64,000 nucleotides of DNA from Aurantiochytrium sp. KH105 (lineage: Eukaryota; Sar; Bigyra; Thraustochytrida; Thraustochytriidae): contig BGKB01000027.1 in NCBI GenBank assembly GCA_003116975.1, forward strand, positions 248,001 through 312,000, written 5' to 3'. Below the pieces are notes generated by a model, which was not told where the DNA came from, did no database searches, and worked only from the letters and a program-made list of their open reading frames with translations. This document shows positions 18,942-30,400 of the stretch, in pieces (the first letter of the stretch is position 1; every line of letters begins with the position of its first letter). Made by a program: the position numbers and the translations under genes.

Positions 18942-21900
18942 CTACTCTATGTCTATGTCCTGCGAAACGTGCCAGTCGAGAGGGAGCGCGCCATGCTCTC
19001 GCTCCCAATGAACCCGTCTAGCGTCTCTTTCAGCGCGCAGCTCGCGCATAGCATCGCTCAATCGGTTGATGGCTCGCAACGCCTCCTTTTCTGCAGTCTC
19101 GTTCGCCTGGTTGCGCTCAAGGACCTCCGCGCTCGTCTCCACGGCGCGCCCTAAACGCCCAAGCTCTTGCTCTGCAAGCAAGATCGGCACGGCTTCCTGC
19201 AGTTTGCGCACCATGTTCTGGTACATATGAACAAGTTCCGGAGATGCTACGATACACGCCTCGAGCTTGCGCAAGAGGATGAGTTTATGCTTGGCCTGCT
19301 CTTCAGAAAGTCCAAGACTTCTCATCTTGCTCCAGCCCAAGGAGAGCTCGCGCTCAAATCTATCCATTTTCTTGCGTTGACTCGTTGCATGTTGATCGCG
19401 AAGCTTGTCGATGTGCGCATCGGCTTCTGCGCGCGTCGAGACAGGCGGAAGTAAATGTTGCTGAAGATCGCGGGCGAGTACAGCGGCCTCTCTTTCCGCG
19501 AGTGTGCGCTCGTGCTTACGTTCCGCGATTTGTGTTTCGACCGCAGCTCGCTTTTCCTTCAGCACATCAACCTGGCGAGACAATACACGACGAAACTCAG
19601 CCGTTGTTTTTCGCTGCATCGCCGCATCCACCCCCTTGGACTTTTCCTCAAGGGCAGCTAGATCTTGCGCGTACTCGCTAGCCAATCGTTGCTTGCTATC
19701 TCGCAAATTCCGACGCACAGCTCCGAGTGCCTTTGCAGACTTGCGCTCAGCGGCGTCGAGAATGCGGGCCTTCTCCTCTCGACCGAGTGCCTCGATGCGC
19801 TTCGCTACCTCTTCGCACCTTTTTTCAAGCGTGTGGAACTCTGCATCTTGCAGAGATCGCTGCAACCGATGAACTGCTGCAAGCTCGGCGAGCTTGCTCC
19901 GCAAGGCATCCTCAGGGATTCGAGCATTTTCCAGAATATTTTCGGACTCATCGATGCGTTGCTGCAGTGCATGAATCCGCTCGCGGGACTCCGAGCATTC
20001 TCGAAGCACTGCATTCACGGTTTCCTGAGCAACGTCCGCCTTCAGGGCTACGTGTGAAACTTTGTTGAGCAGCTCCACCGGGTCATGCTCGTGAACAGAT
20101 GGTTTTCGACGGCGTACGAAGCCCGTTGAAAACGAGCGAGGGCGTTCGTCAGCAGAACCAAAAAGTCCTGCGCGACCTTCAGCCAGGGGTTTCGATCTCA
20201 CTTGTTCCAGACAGGATTCCATGATGACTTGTCGCTTTGTGGCCAACTTTGACAACGCATTGAAGCTTTCCAGATCTGCGTCTTTCACATCTTCGAATGC
20301 CTTGTCGAGCTCCTGTGCGTGGCCCTTGGCCATGAAACCAATTTGCTCCAGCTCACGTGTTCGTCGGAAGACTAGAGCAGATCGAAATTCCTGCTCTCTT
20401 GCGCTTTGTCGCGCGCGCTCGGCCCTTTCCGCTTCCTCTTTTCGCTTGACTGCGCGCTCGGCTTCGAGTTGTGCGAGAAGCTCGGTTTCCTCTTCGACCG
20501 AAAACAGGACTTCGCGCTCTATCTCGGTTACAAATGATGCCTCTACAGCGCCATTTGACTCCAATGCTGTCTTTGGAGAGACCTCAAGGTCTTTGGGGGC
20601 ATCCGAAGAAACTGCCACATCTTCTTTTCCACTTGCTGCAGTACTTGTTTCTACATCCTCTTGTTGCTTGAAGAATCTTTGCTGGTGTTGTAGTTGTGTT
20701 GCTGCTGCTAATTCCGCGGTAGCGGCGACGGTAGTGGCGGCAGCAGCAACAGCTCTTTTCCTTTCTTCTTTTACTTCTTCTTTTTCGAGTGTTGCTGCTG
20801 CTGCTGCTGCTGTATTCTGGACTGACAAAGCAGCAACATCACTCGTTTCCATTTCTTTTTCCGCATTCTCTTTCTTCCCTGCTGCTTCTTCTGGTGGCGG
20901 CGGTGGCGGTGGTGGTATTGTCGTAGCGGCCGTAGCAGCGTCTGTGACCATTTCATCAGCCGATGCTTTCACCTCATCCATCTCGAGCACCTGCGCAAGT
21001 CTGTGCTCGAATGAGTTTTCGCGCGCTTTCATATCAACACCTTCGCTTGCAATGCGATCTACGTCCGCCTTAACCGGGGCACTGTCATCTTCGTGAAGGG
21101 CTGCCTCGCTCGATGCTTCATCGGACATACTGTCCTCCTGCTCGTGAGATTTGATGTCAGCTTCGTGAATGAGACTTCGATTGCTCTTTCGCTGCTGACT
21201 GAGTCTTCGGAGCGAAGCTAGACGACGTAATGAGCCTGTCGTACTTCCGGATCTTGCACTGATAGAGCTCTGAACGGACCCAGCCTCTGAGACGCGGTCG
21301 TCATCAACGCTTACGTCGTCCGCCTCACAGCTCGGCTGGCCCGAGTCAGTTTCAAAAAAATCAATAGGGACTTGCTTGCCGTCTCGGGCCAAAGCATGTC
21401 GCACTGCGCCCTCTGGCAAGCCTGCCTTGAGCATCATTCTGTACTTTTCGAGACCATCTGGCATACTTGATCTTTTCATGTCTGTCGCCGTTTGCTTTAA
21501 ATGATGTTCATTGGACTCGGTCGTTGTATTTGACTTCGTTTCAGCAGTTGTGCTTGCCTCTGTGGTGGGCACATTTGGTTTCGTCGCATCTGACTTTGTC
21601 GGTCTAAGATCACTATGTTTTCGCTGCTGAATCTTAGCAACACCATGGACAACAGCTTCATTCGTTGTGGAAGGGACACGATTACGTTGGAGCTGAGCAA
21701 AGATGGCGCTCATGCCCTCTTGCGAAGGCTCAGTTGGCATGGAAGACGGGGGTACTAATCGCTGATTCGCCAGTCCTGTCTCGAAACGAGACACTTTCGG
21801 TTCCGTTGAAGCTGTGCCTAAAGGCGTTTGGTCAAGGAGCTCGTCATGCCCTCGCTGCTGCATCCCAGCAACGCCATGAACAACAGCTTCATTTGTTGTG

Positions 21901-23057
21901 GAAGGAACACGATTGCGTTGCAGCTGAGCAAAGATGGCGCTCATGCCCTCCTGCGGAGGCTCAGCAGGCATTGGAGACGTGTTCAGTACGCGCCGACCCG
22001 CCAGGTCTGTCTCAATAGTAGTTGACATTTCCGAATCCGTCGCGACATAAGACTGCTGCTTGAGCGACTCGTCCTGTTCTTGTTCCTGCGTATTAATTAC
22101 GTCGTGAATAACACCTTCGTTTGTCGTAGATGGAACTCGGTTGCGCCGGAGCTGTGCAAATATGGCGCTCATATCCTCTTGAGGACCCTCTGCGCCAACT
22201 TCTGACATCTCCCCAGGCATCGTTGGCGGTGGAAGATGTGGAGGCTTTGGCTTGTGACCAGAAATATCCTCTGAAGCCTGATTAGGCAACTCACTTGACA
22301 ATGACAATTCAGGTGCTCGAGAATCCTCATAATCTTGCAAGGGCGGCAATGGCGGCGGCACATTATCGACGTTGGTAGTTGGACTTGGCATATCTGGCAG
22401 GGCTGCCGGTGGCGAAGGAAGTTCAAAGGGGGTGACCGCTTCTTCGTCCTCAAGTGGTGTGGGTAGTGGAGGCAACGGAGGAGGGTCGTCATCATGCAGA
22501 ACTTCGTCCTTTTGTTCGTGTCCGCCCATCGAGTCTTCGCCAGTCCATGAACGACTCCGAGGACTTGAAAGCTGCGAAGCGTCATCCTTGGACTCGTACT
22601 CAAAGTCTGAGAGTCCTGCGTTATGAATATGCAAGGCAGACGGCATCTGGGGCGGTACAGGTGGTGCTGCTGCGGGTGGCAAAGGTGGTGCTTGGGGAGG
22701 AGGCGGCACAGAGGCAAAACCTGCTCTGTGCTTTTGTTCAAGAGCGGAATCTTTTGCCGAAGATGCTTTGCTATCCACGGCATTGCTTTTTCTTGGCACG
22801 GCGCCAGAAGCATAGTTTGCAGAAAGAGCTTCCTCGATGGCGGCCTTGGTGACCTTTTTCGTGAGACCCTTACGATTCTCTTTTCGTCCTTTTGGCTTTG
22901 TCCGCGCGTTCCCGTCTTTCGATCTGGCCGAGCCCGAGCCCGAGCTCGAGCCCAAGCTTGCGCGCACGCCGCGTCGCTTCGCAAACCTTTCCAAGTCCTC
23001 AAGGTCTGCCTCCGTTGGCGGCGGCGGCAAAGGCGGCGGCAGCGGTGGCGTGGACAT
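18942..23057 (-). CDS. proline-rich coiled-coil protein with three SAIFAQL repeats
   Basis: The product is 1371 aa, starting MSTPPLPPPLPPPP at 23057. Residues about 70-290 hold several poly-Pro runs (profilin or SH3/EVH1 ligand type). Residues about 289-465 hold three copies of a unit with SAIFAQLQRNRVPSTTNE, two nearly identical. The unit resembles the SALFAQLNxG segment of cyclase-associated protein and similar actin-regulator modules. Then comes YRMMLKAGLPEGAVRHALAR, like the short MLKxGxPxxAV motif seen in WASH/formin-type proteins. The last 500 residues are a continuous charged coiled coil. No FH2 domain is present. An actin-associated scaffold is inferred; catalytic function is unlikely. 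Confidence 0.7.
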   Translation of the reverse strand: MSTPPLPPPLPPPPTEADLEDLERFAKRRGVRASLGSSSGSGSARSKDGNARTKPKGRKENRKGLTKKVTKAAIEEALSANYASGAVPRKSNAVDSKASSAKDSALEQKHRAGFASVPPPPQAPPLPPAAAPPVPPQMPSALHIHNAGLSDFEYESKDDASQLSSPRSRSWTGEDSMGGHEQKDEVLHDDDPPPLPPLPTPLEDEEAVTPFELPSPPAALPDMPSPTTNVDNVPPPLPPLQDYEDSRAPELSLSSELPNQASEDISGHKPKPPHLPPPTMPGEMSEVGAEGPQEDMSAIFAQLRRNRVPSTTNEGVIHDVINTQEQEQDESLKQQSYVATDSEMSTTIETDLAGRRVLNTSPMPAEPPQEGMSAIFAQLQRNRVPSTTNEAVVHGVAGMQQRGHDELLDQTPLGTASTEPKVSRFETGLANQRLVPPSSMPTEPSQEGMSAIFAQLQRNRVPSTTNEAVVHGVAKIQQRKHSDLRPTKSDATKPNVPTTEASTTAETKSNTTTESNEHHLKQTATDMKRSSMPDGLEKYRMMLKAGLPEGAVRHALARDGKQVPIDFFETDSGQPSCEADDVSVDDDRVSEAGSVQSSISARSGSTTGSLRRLASLRRLSQQRKSNRSLIHEADIKSHEQEDSMSDEASSEAALHEDDSAPVKADVDRIASEGVDMKARENSFEHRLAQVLEMDEVKASADEMVTDAATAATTIPPPPPPPPEEAAGKKENAEKEMETSDVAALSVQNTAAAAAATLEKEEVKEERKRAVAAAATTVAATAELAAATQLQHQQRFFKQQEDVETSTAASGKEDVAVSSDAPKDLEVSPKTALESNGAVEASFVTEIEREVLFSVEEETELLAQLEAERAVKRKEEAERAERARQSAREQEFRSALVFRRTRELEQIGFMAKGHAQELDKAFEDVKDADLESFNALSKLATKRQVIMESCLEQVRSKPLAEGRAGLFGSADERPRSFSTGFVRRRKPSVHEHDPVELLNKVSHVALKADVAQETVNAVLRECSESRERIHALQQRIDESENILENARIPEDALRSKLAELAAVHRLQRSLQDAEFHTLEKRCEEVAKRIEALGREEKARILDAAERKSAKALGAVRRNLRDSKQRLASEYAQDLAALEEKSKGVDAAMQRKTTAEFRRVLSRQVDVLKEKRAAVETQIAERKHERTLAEREAAVLARDLQQHLLPPVSTRAEADAHIDKLRDQHATSQRKKMDRFERELSLGWSKMRSLGLSEEQAKHKLILLRKLEACIVASPELVHMYQNMVRKLQEAVPILLAEQELGRLGRAVETSAEVLERNQANETAEKEALRAINRLSDAMRELRAERDARRVHWEREHGALPLDWHVSQDIDIE
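21661..22190 (-). repeat. three intragenic tandem-like repeats (about 225 bp spacing)
   Basis: Three copies of the stretch encoding SAIFAQLxRNRVPSTTNE lie near 21661-21720, 21890-21950 and 22120-22190. The 21.7 and 21.9 kb copies are almost identical at DNA level across AGCTGAGCAAAGATGGCGCT, while the 22.1 kb copy has drifted. This indicates a recent duplication within the gene. Confidence 0.75.
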
Positions 23058-23725
23058 GGTCGTGCCCCCAGGCCCGCCCACCTTGTCCGCCGTCTCCCCG
23101 AAAGCTCCAAACGCCGCCGCCGTCGGCCACGCTATGCAGGAGCTAGCTGCTGCCCGCCCTCGCGCGGTCTGGCGCCCTCGCACCCGGGCGCGCGGGCAAG
23201 GTTTGCTTGCCGTCGTCGGCCTCGGCCTGCGACCCCTTCTGCGACAACTGATCGACCCACGCAGAGCGCAGCTCGGCTCAGCGCCGCTCAGCTTGCGAGA
23301 GCCAACGTTCGGCCGACTGCCCGCCTTGCTCGACTTCGCCCAGGAAAGCAGAGCAGACCAGACAGCCCAGCGCCGCAAGGCCGTCCCGACAATGTCAGTT
23401 TCTGCCGCCGCGGCGCCGCCGAGAACAGCGCAGCCCAGGCCGGCCAGGAGGGGCCGCTAGCAGTCGCTACGGGTCCGCTAGGGTCAGAGTCCAACGGATA
23501 CATTGGTTTAGCGCGCAGAGGACGCTGGGCGAGTGTCCCGGCGGCCTGAGAGCGCTAGGGTGCGTACGGAGAAGGGAGCAGGCGAGGAAAGGAAGCGGAA
23601 GGGCAGCGAGAGGGCGAGACGAGGCAAGACGAGGCAAGGCAGGGCGAGGCAAGGCGAGGCAGGCATCGATTGCTGCTGGCTGTCATCGACATCCTGATCT
23701 CGCGCGTGGCGAGAGACGAAGCGCG
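23058..23725. promoter_or_regulatory. divergent promoter region
   Basis: 668 bases lie between two head-to-head large genes. The 3' part (about 23565-23665) is a purine-rich GGCAAGACGAGGCAAG-type imperfect repeat just before the 23726 start. No specific element was identified. Confidence 0.4.
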
Positions 23726-26700
23726 ATGGGCAAGCCCGGCAAGGGTGCGGCAGCCGCCGTGAACCCAGCCTTCGAGACGGGACTTTTGGATGTCGAGCCG
23801 TGGCCGCTAGATTCAGAGTACCAAGTTGACGCCGAGACCGACGAGAACGAGAACGCTGCCGAGGAAAATGCGTCTGCGAGCGAAGTTTGCGAAAACGATG
23901 CTCAAGATGGTGAAATTCAGAATGACACCAGAGATGGTCTTCTCCCCGCCATCAATTTACCTTTGTGGCAAGATCCAGAGGCTCAGCATGCTTCGTTTGT
24001 AAGCAAACTTCAGTCGCTAGGCGCTGATGTAGAATGGCTTCCCATCGACGAGGTTGTCGCCGAATCCGTGCTTCATGACGAAGAATTCGCGCCAGCATCA
24101 TGGTCAGTTCTTCGTCTTCACGGCGGATCCGAGGTGTTTCGTTCTACTCTTGGCATCCTCTGCAATGAGACGCTGGACATTGGTGAAGATCGATGCCCGT
24201 GGAAACGCGTGGAATCTCGCGAAGTTCCAGCACCATCTGACGATGATCCACAACCTCGGCCACGCTTTGCTGTTCAACTATACCTAGACGGCGACCTGCG
24301 GGAAGTCATTGTTGATGATCTTGTTCCTGTGAGAAATGGAGTCATTCAGCTTGCTCATGAACTCATTGAGCTTCCCGCGCAAGAAGTCGAGGTATCACCT
24401 ACAGAGCCGCAAGCTAGCGAAGAGGATAACGGTGCAGAAAGCGAGCCACCTGCACCGGCGCCAGCACGATTCAAGGCTATCCTCTGGCCCTTGCTTCTAG
24501 AAAAGGCAACCATGTGGGCTCAGGAGCAAAGCACATCCGCAAACTTGGGCCGTGCCCACCCGCTTTCGCTGCTCGGTCCGTGTTTCGCGCTTACCATGCC
24601 CGAGGGACGTGTCGCAAATATCGTCCAAGCGACTCCCCAAGAGGCTGATTGGACACATTTGCGCAGACCCTCCAGTGAAGACTTTGTCTTTGAGTCCTGG
24701 GATGCGTGGATGCGCGCAAAGGCGGATGCAAAGAGCGCTGGCGATGAAGATGCTCTGGCAACGCTCGAGGCCGCTGGCGAGGCTGCAAAGGAAAAGAAGC
24801 GTCAGCTTCTTGCAAGTAAGCTCGCCACTTCAAACGAGCCCGCCGACGCAGAGTCTACCCAGGAATCAGGTGCCGTGCTCGAGACGCCGAAAAAGGAGAA
24901 AAAGCAGAAGCGCCGCAAGAAGACGAAAAGGCGTCGGAGCTCTGATGATGATATCATTCCGGTCGACACGATCGCTTTCGATGCGGCGATGAAGGCTCAC
25001 GAAGACGCTCTTACGGCCGCCGTAGCGAGCTTGCACGAGCGGCGACGAACATTTGAGGTGCTTCGTGCTACTGGAGGCGTGTTACGGGCCAAACTTTGCG
25101 TATGCAGAGGTCGTGTTACATCCGATGACAGCGGTGCTGCTGCTCAAGGCGATGCAGCTCCGCCCGACACTAGTGAGGCTGATGCCGCAACAAAGCAACC
25201 ACTCACTGAGTCCGAGATGCTCATGGAGGAAAATCTTCTCGGGCTCGCTGCAGGTGTCTGGAAAGAGGTGGAACTTGAAGTGCGTGCAGATCAAATGTTC
25301 ATCGTCATTGAAGCAGGTGCAAGCCGCATTCGTGTCGCTGGCTATCCGCAGATCCTCTCGCCAATGCCTAAAAATAGTGATAGTAGAGCTGCGCACACGT
25401 TTTGGGTCAGTCGCACTGATCTTGACGCCGTATCTGCAACCTTTGAGACATGGAGATTCGTGGACCCCCTTCAGGATGCTTGTCGCATTGATTACAACGC
25501 AGGCGAGGATGGAGCCTGGAGCGCACAAGATCTTGGACGCGCATTCATTTCACCTCCTACCTCAGCGGAGGCGGAGGATAGTGCAGCAGAAGAAATGACT
25601 CTCGAGTTCACCCTCATGCTCGCATGTAAATCCGGCCCACTCGATGAAGTCGCAGAGCTTGAAGTAGCTACCTATTCAAGTGGAGTTGTGGCAATCGATC
25701 AAGACTTGCTTGCAGCCTTTGAAACGCCTCGTCGACCAGATGTGGAGGCTACAACGGAGATATATCGCGTCGAGATCGCTCAGGGTTTGGCCTGTTTCTC
25801 TCTGCCTCTTTCGCCGAACGCTATTCACGTGTTTAGGCTACATTCACCAACCGGCGCGCTTGTGCGGATCGTTGGAAACCTTTCTTCCATGGCGCCGCCT
25901 CTTGTACTTGGCGCGCTTGATGCCTGGAAGGAAATGCGGACAAGGTGCGAGGGTCCTAGTGCAACTGAACTTGTTACCTCTGAGACCCTCGAAATAAGCT
26001 GCACAAGGCCAGAAGACTGGCAATGCATTGCAAGATATCGCGTGGATCTTGGTGGGCAAGATGAGGTCCAAGCAGGGAACAAGGATGACAAAGAGGAGGA
26101 GGAGGAGGAGAAGGAGACTGGAGCGGCAACAACACCACAGTTACCGAGCTTTTGCGCGAGCGTTGATTTCTCGAATCGAGTTCATCGAGACTATTTGCAA
26201 ATTTGGGAAGTCGACACCGAATCTGGAAAACATGTTCGCAGGGACAAACTTGGAATGTGGGTGCCCCCATGCAAGCGCTCGAGCTCTACGTTCGACCTCA
26301 TTTTCCTCATGGTGAGCCCGAAGCTCGACAACGTGCCGTCGGCCTCATGCCAAATTTCACTCGCATGCGCAACAGGAATAAAGAGCGCACAGCGTCTTAC
26401 TACAGCGATTGCATCGCTCCGGCGAGGTACATATGTGCCAAACAACAGAGGAATTCTCTTCCGCGAGTACTTTGACGCCATTCCGCAGGTACTGACTTTT
26501 CGCGTCGATGTGGGCCAAAGTGATCTGCCATTCAAGGTGCAATTGATTTCCCAAGACGTTGCAGCGCAGCTTGAATCACGAACATTGGGCTCAGATACGG
26601 ACGAGATCATTGCCGAAACTTACTCAACCACGGCAGAGAACGCTAGCGTCCCTGGCGTCGTCGAGCTGCATGCATTCAGACCCGACACATTTGATCAAGT

Positions 26701-27361
26701 ACGCGCATCTTCAGAGCGCCGTCTTGTTCTTCAGGCAGCTCTGTTGGACGGCGAGCTCTTTGGACGGGCGCCATACTGGCATGAGGCGCAGTATCCCGAC
26801 GGATATACTCCTGTACCCGACAACACAAACCAAACTTCTGACGCAGAGCACGAGGTGGCTTTCCGTATTCGAACAATTTCGGATGTACCCTTTGAACTGA
26901 TGCGCGAATCTACGTGGGAATCTGCCTTGTTAAAAGAGCAGGCACAATGGGAAGTCGAAGAGCCGGGTCGAGCGGAGCGCGCCAAATTGCTCCGAGAGAG
27001 CTTTTTGGCTGGATTCTTCCCCCTCGAGGACACAACAAATGGTGACACCATTGTCGAGGATGAGGAAAAGGCCATTGACGCGGCCGAAGGCGAAATGAGC
27101 GAGGAATCGACTCGAGAGAAAGCGAGACTCGCCGCGCGGCACAAACTCGCGCACAAGAGAGACGAAAAAGGCCAGGTGTTCTGGCGCAGATGTCCGATCC
27201 CTGCCAACGACGAAGATGAGTTCTTGCTGGACGAGTACAAAGCGCGAGAAGATGTCGAGGTCATCGAAGAGAACACACTTGAAAACTGCCGTGCAAAACA
27301 AGCTGACTGGTACAAGAACCTAACACAGGCCATGAGCCAAACAGACGACCAAGCACCCTAG
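23726..27361 (+). CDS. calpain-like/androglobin-like large protein
   Basis: The product is 1211 aa. A region at about residues 100-300 reads like a degenerate calpain fold: EVFRSTLGILCNETLDIGED, then RFAVQLYLDGDLREVIVDDL, then FKAILWPLLLEKATMWAQEQ. The last two match the calpain IIb (R-Y-x-V-x-L-W-x-x-G-x-W-x-x-V-x-V-D-D...LW-P-L-L-E-K-A) pattern also kept in androglobin. I see no clear catalytic Cys-Trp pair, so it is probably not a protease. Residues about 375-400 are a Lys-rich NLS-like stretch. Several beta-rich segments follow, then an acidic helical C-terminus. No globin domain is obvious. Androglobins are associated with cilia and spermatogenesis; a flagellar role is inference. Confidence 0.45.
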   Translation: MGKPGKGAAAAVNPAFETGLLDVEPWPLDSEYQVDAETDENENAAEENASASEVCENDAQDGEIQNDTRDGLLPAINLPLWQDPEAQHASFVSKLQSLGADVEWLPIDEVVAESVLHDEEFAPASWSVLRLHGGSEVFRSTLGILCNETLDIGEDRCPWKRVESREVPAPSDDDPQPRPRFAVQLYLDGDLREVIVDDLVPVRNGVIQLAHELIELPAQEVEVSPTEPQASEEDNGAESEPPAPAPARFKAILWPLLLEKATMWAQEQSTSANLGRAHPLSLLGPCFALTMPEGRVANIVQATPQEADWTHLRRPSSEDFVFESWDAWMRAKADAKSAGDEDALATLEAAGEAAKEKKRQLLASKLATSNEPADAESTQESGAVLETPKKEKKQKRRKKTKRRRSSDDDIIPVDTIAFDAAMKAHEDALTAAVASLHERRRTFEVLRATGGVLRAKLCVCRGRVTSDDSGAAAQGDAAPPDTSEADAATKQPLTESEMLMEENLLGLAAGVWKEVELEVRADQMFIVIEAGASRIRVAGYPQILSPMPKNSDSRAAHTFWVSRTDLDAVSATFETWRFVDPLQDACRIDYNAGEDGAWSAQDLGRAFISPPTSAEAEDSAAEEMTLEFTLMLACKSGPLDEVAELEVATYSSGVVAIDQDLLAAFETPRRPDVEATTEIYRVEIAQGLACFSLPLSPNAIHVFRLHSPTGALVRIVGNLSSMAPPLVLGALDAWKEMRTRCEGPSATELVTSETLEISCTRPEDWQCIARYRVDLGGQDEVQAGNKDDKEEEEEEKETGAATTPQLPSFCASVDFSNRVHRDYLQIWEVDTESGKHVRRDKLGMWVPPCKRSSSTFDLIFLMVSPKLDNVPSASCQISLACATGIKSAQRLTTAIASLRRGTYVPNNRGILFREYFDAIPQVLTFRVDVGQSDLPFKVQLISQDVAAQLESRTLGSDTDEIIAETYSTTAENASVPGVVELHAFRPDTFDQVRASSERRLVLQAALLDGELFGRAPYWHEAQYPDGYTPVPDNTNQTSDAEHEVAFRIRTISDVPFELMRESTWESALLKEQAQWEVEEPGRAERAKLLRESFLAGFFPLEDTTNGDTIVEDEEKAIDAAEGEMSEESTREKARLAARHKLAHKRDEKGQVFWRRCPIPANDEDEFLLDEYKAREDVEVIEENTLENCRAKQADWYKNLTQAMSQTDDQAP

Positions 27362-27445
27362 GCAAATTCGTGCCACAAAGGCAGCTGCTCTCGTTATTCT
27401 TTTTCACACACGCTTTTTAAAAAATTACAACATCTTTAGAATGCT

Positions 27446-30400
27446 CTAGCTGTCAGCCGCTATAGTAGCGTTCTTCGGGGAATGTACCGAGTGCTGCGCG
27501 TTCGTTTCATTTGGGATCGTGCTTGGCGTTTCATCTGGGATCGTGCTTGGGGAATTTTTGCTTGCCTTTGTTTTGCCCTTCTTCTTGCTCTTACCCTGCC
27601 GGCTCTCTTCATTAACCCATGCTTTCCGGTAAATGCCAAGCTCGGGCTCGTGACGGAAGACCTCTTCCTTCGTGCGTTGAATGCAGGCTCCTGATGGAAT
27701 CACAACACTCGATCCAAGAGTGTTGTTATCCACCGTGCTCCATTGAACCTCAAGCCAAAACTTGCCTTCTTTCTCCGCAACGATGCGACCCGCAATGGTC
27801 CGCCAGCATGGAAGCCCTTGTCTTTCCGAGAAAAGGACCAAGTCTCCTGGAATGAGGTCTTGGTTGACGCAGGGTATGGAAAAGTCTGTCTTCGCGCTTG
27901 AGGGCCGAGTGAGCTGCAATTGCGATTGCGCAGCTGTCAGCGTCGACGCGACGATCACGTCACTTGGCTCAGAGGATATCTGATTCTCGGCATCTGTCGC
28001 AATGACGCGCACCTCCACCATGCTCGACGGCTTGAGTCCATAAACTCGTGTCAGGGTACTGCGACCACGATATGCAGGAATCCATGGTTCCTTCGGCTTC
28101 GAACTCGTCCAGGTATCCGTGCTTGCTTCAGCAGGAAGCATCCTGTACTGCACGACGTACTGGTGTGCGCCGCCTTTGGGCGCGTACCAGCGCAGTAGTA
28201 AGCTGTCTGCAAAAGCCTCGACGAGAACGGGACGCGATGGCACATTCGGAGCCGTCTGGAAAGACGCGTTTGTGGACCAAGGACTTTGAAAGGAAATTGG
28301 CTGATCGAGCATCAGCTGGCAACGAACGCGAAGTCGAACGGTGTACGTCGCATTTGGTCGAAGTTTAGGGAGTGTCCAAGCGTGCCCTTTCGTTTCAAAG
28401 GACTCGCTTCGGCCCTTGGCGGAGCGAATCTGCACGACAAAGCTTGTGCGCGTTGCGACCGACTTCAAGCCAAGAGTTTCGCCGCCAGCAATCGAAGCGG
28501 CTGTAGCCTCCCACCGACGAAACGTCTCGGCGACATTCCCGACAGCCCCGTTGCGCTCGACGGCAACAGCATCCGGCTTGCAGTTGTAAGGTTTCCACGT
28601 CACGGCCGGAACGGATACGATGGGAGGACGCGGAGGTGAAAGAGGAAGTACAATGCACGGGTGAGACATTTTACTTGCGTCCTCGTGTCTGTTGAGAGCA
28701 CGAACGACAAACTCATATGGACTTCCTGGCTCGAGCCCCACAACTTGACAACTCGTCTGCTTGCCGCGATAGATCACCACGCCCACGTTATGTGCCTGAA
28801 GTCCTGCCAATCTCATATCGCGAACCAACAATTCGTAGTAAGAGCCTGTAATTGTAGCTGGTAGGAAATCGCCCTCATCTTTGTCTGTTGGACCGCTGCG
28901 TTTGTCGAGGTTGCTCGAGATAGCGGCCACGGGAAGACCCGCTGCCGAGGGAAGGTCAAGTCCCGATGACCACGTCATCACGCACCTTGCAAGGCGCCCT
29001 TCGTAGGTGCAATTTGAGGCCCTAGGCTTGTGAGGCGTGAGGGGAGCTGTCCAAAAGCTCTTTCTGGATGGGCGTGATGCTCCATGCTCATTGAATGCCG
29101 TGACCCGGAAGAAGTACTCGGTATTCGGCTCGAGATCACCGACAACAAATCGACCTTCTGGCAGGGAAGGCGGTTGCGTCAGACTCGGAGGATCTTGCCA
29201 TAAGACGGTAAAGGAACCCTTGAGGACACGTTCTACGCAGTAAAAGCTGACGTTGGGGTTGCCTCTGCCCGAAATCTTGTACCCAAGCGTAATGCTCGTT
29301 GCCGAAGAAAGCTCTGGGACTCGAAAGAGAGCCGGAGTTCCCGGCGGGACCGCATGTTTTTGCTCGTGAACATGTTGGGCCTTTGCAAGGCGATTTTGGC
29401 GCGAGACAACCGATAGAAACACGAGCGCTCGCTGCAGCTCCGCTCGCTGCTCGCGCCAGTGCATGGCAATGTCTGAGGGTGCTCCCGCAACCACGAGAGC
29501 CTGCTGAACTCGTTCCTCAAGCGAAAGCTCGTACTCGCGTCCGTGCGAAAGAATGCCGGCTTTGGGACGAGTCCACGAGGCCTGGGAGGCCTGTGGGGAA
29601 GCATTGCCAGGCCCGGCTTGTCTCGATGCGATCTGCAGCACAAAGTTCATATTCACCGTGTCTGGTATGACCTCCCCGTCCGCGTCTCTTCCACAGAAGC
29701 AGCTCGTAAGTCGCTTTTCCTCATGAAGACGCAGCTGGATACCTGCGGAGGCCAGTATTTCGCGAAACCGATCTGTTGGGCACGCACAGAGCGTTTTCTG
29801 ATAAAATGCAGAAGAAGCAGATCGATCTCCAGCTGGCCCAAAGACGCGCTGAAAGGCAGTCACGAGATCGACGTCGGGGTTTGACAAGAGCTTGACAAGC
29901 ACGCTCCGTAGGTGAACCCATTCCCAGTCTTTCGACGACGTTGTCGCAAATGTTTTGGGCGGGAATTGACTCCAAGCAGCGGCACATTTTGCTCGACCCG
30001 CAAAACCGGAAGACCATTGGATAAAGTTGGAAAGCAGGCCCTTGGCGTCAACGGCCTTTAAAGCTTTGCCCACGTCTCGCCAGAGCGACTCACGGTCCCC
30101 GATAGTCCCGACAGCGATCGCAGGTTGGTCGATTGCTTCGAGCAATCTTTCTGCTTGCGCGCGCGCACGCTTGCGCTCGAGCCAGAGGGTAAATTGGTGA
30201 TCAGCACCCTGACGTCGCGCAGATGTAGTGGCCATTTGCGTTTTTCGTTTGGAATCCTGCAGGCCCTCGAGCACTCGGTCATCAACATAGCCGTCTGGGT
30301 CCACAAAGTTCTCTGCAAATACATAGCCTGCCTGCAACAGTAGTTTTCTGCACTTTTCGAGGTCCATAAAGCTTGTTGCATGCACGTATCGGTGATGTGA

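Noticed and set aside
18942-23057. formin identity suggested by poly-Pro and coiled coil
   Set aside because: No FH2 lasso, linker or knob motifs are visible. Only poly-Pro and a short MLKxGxPxxAV motif are shared.
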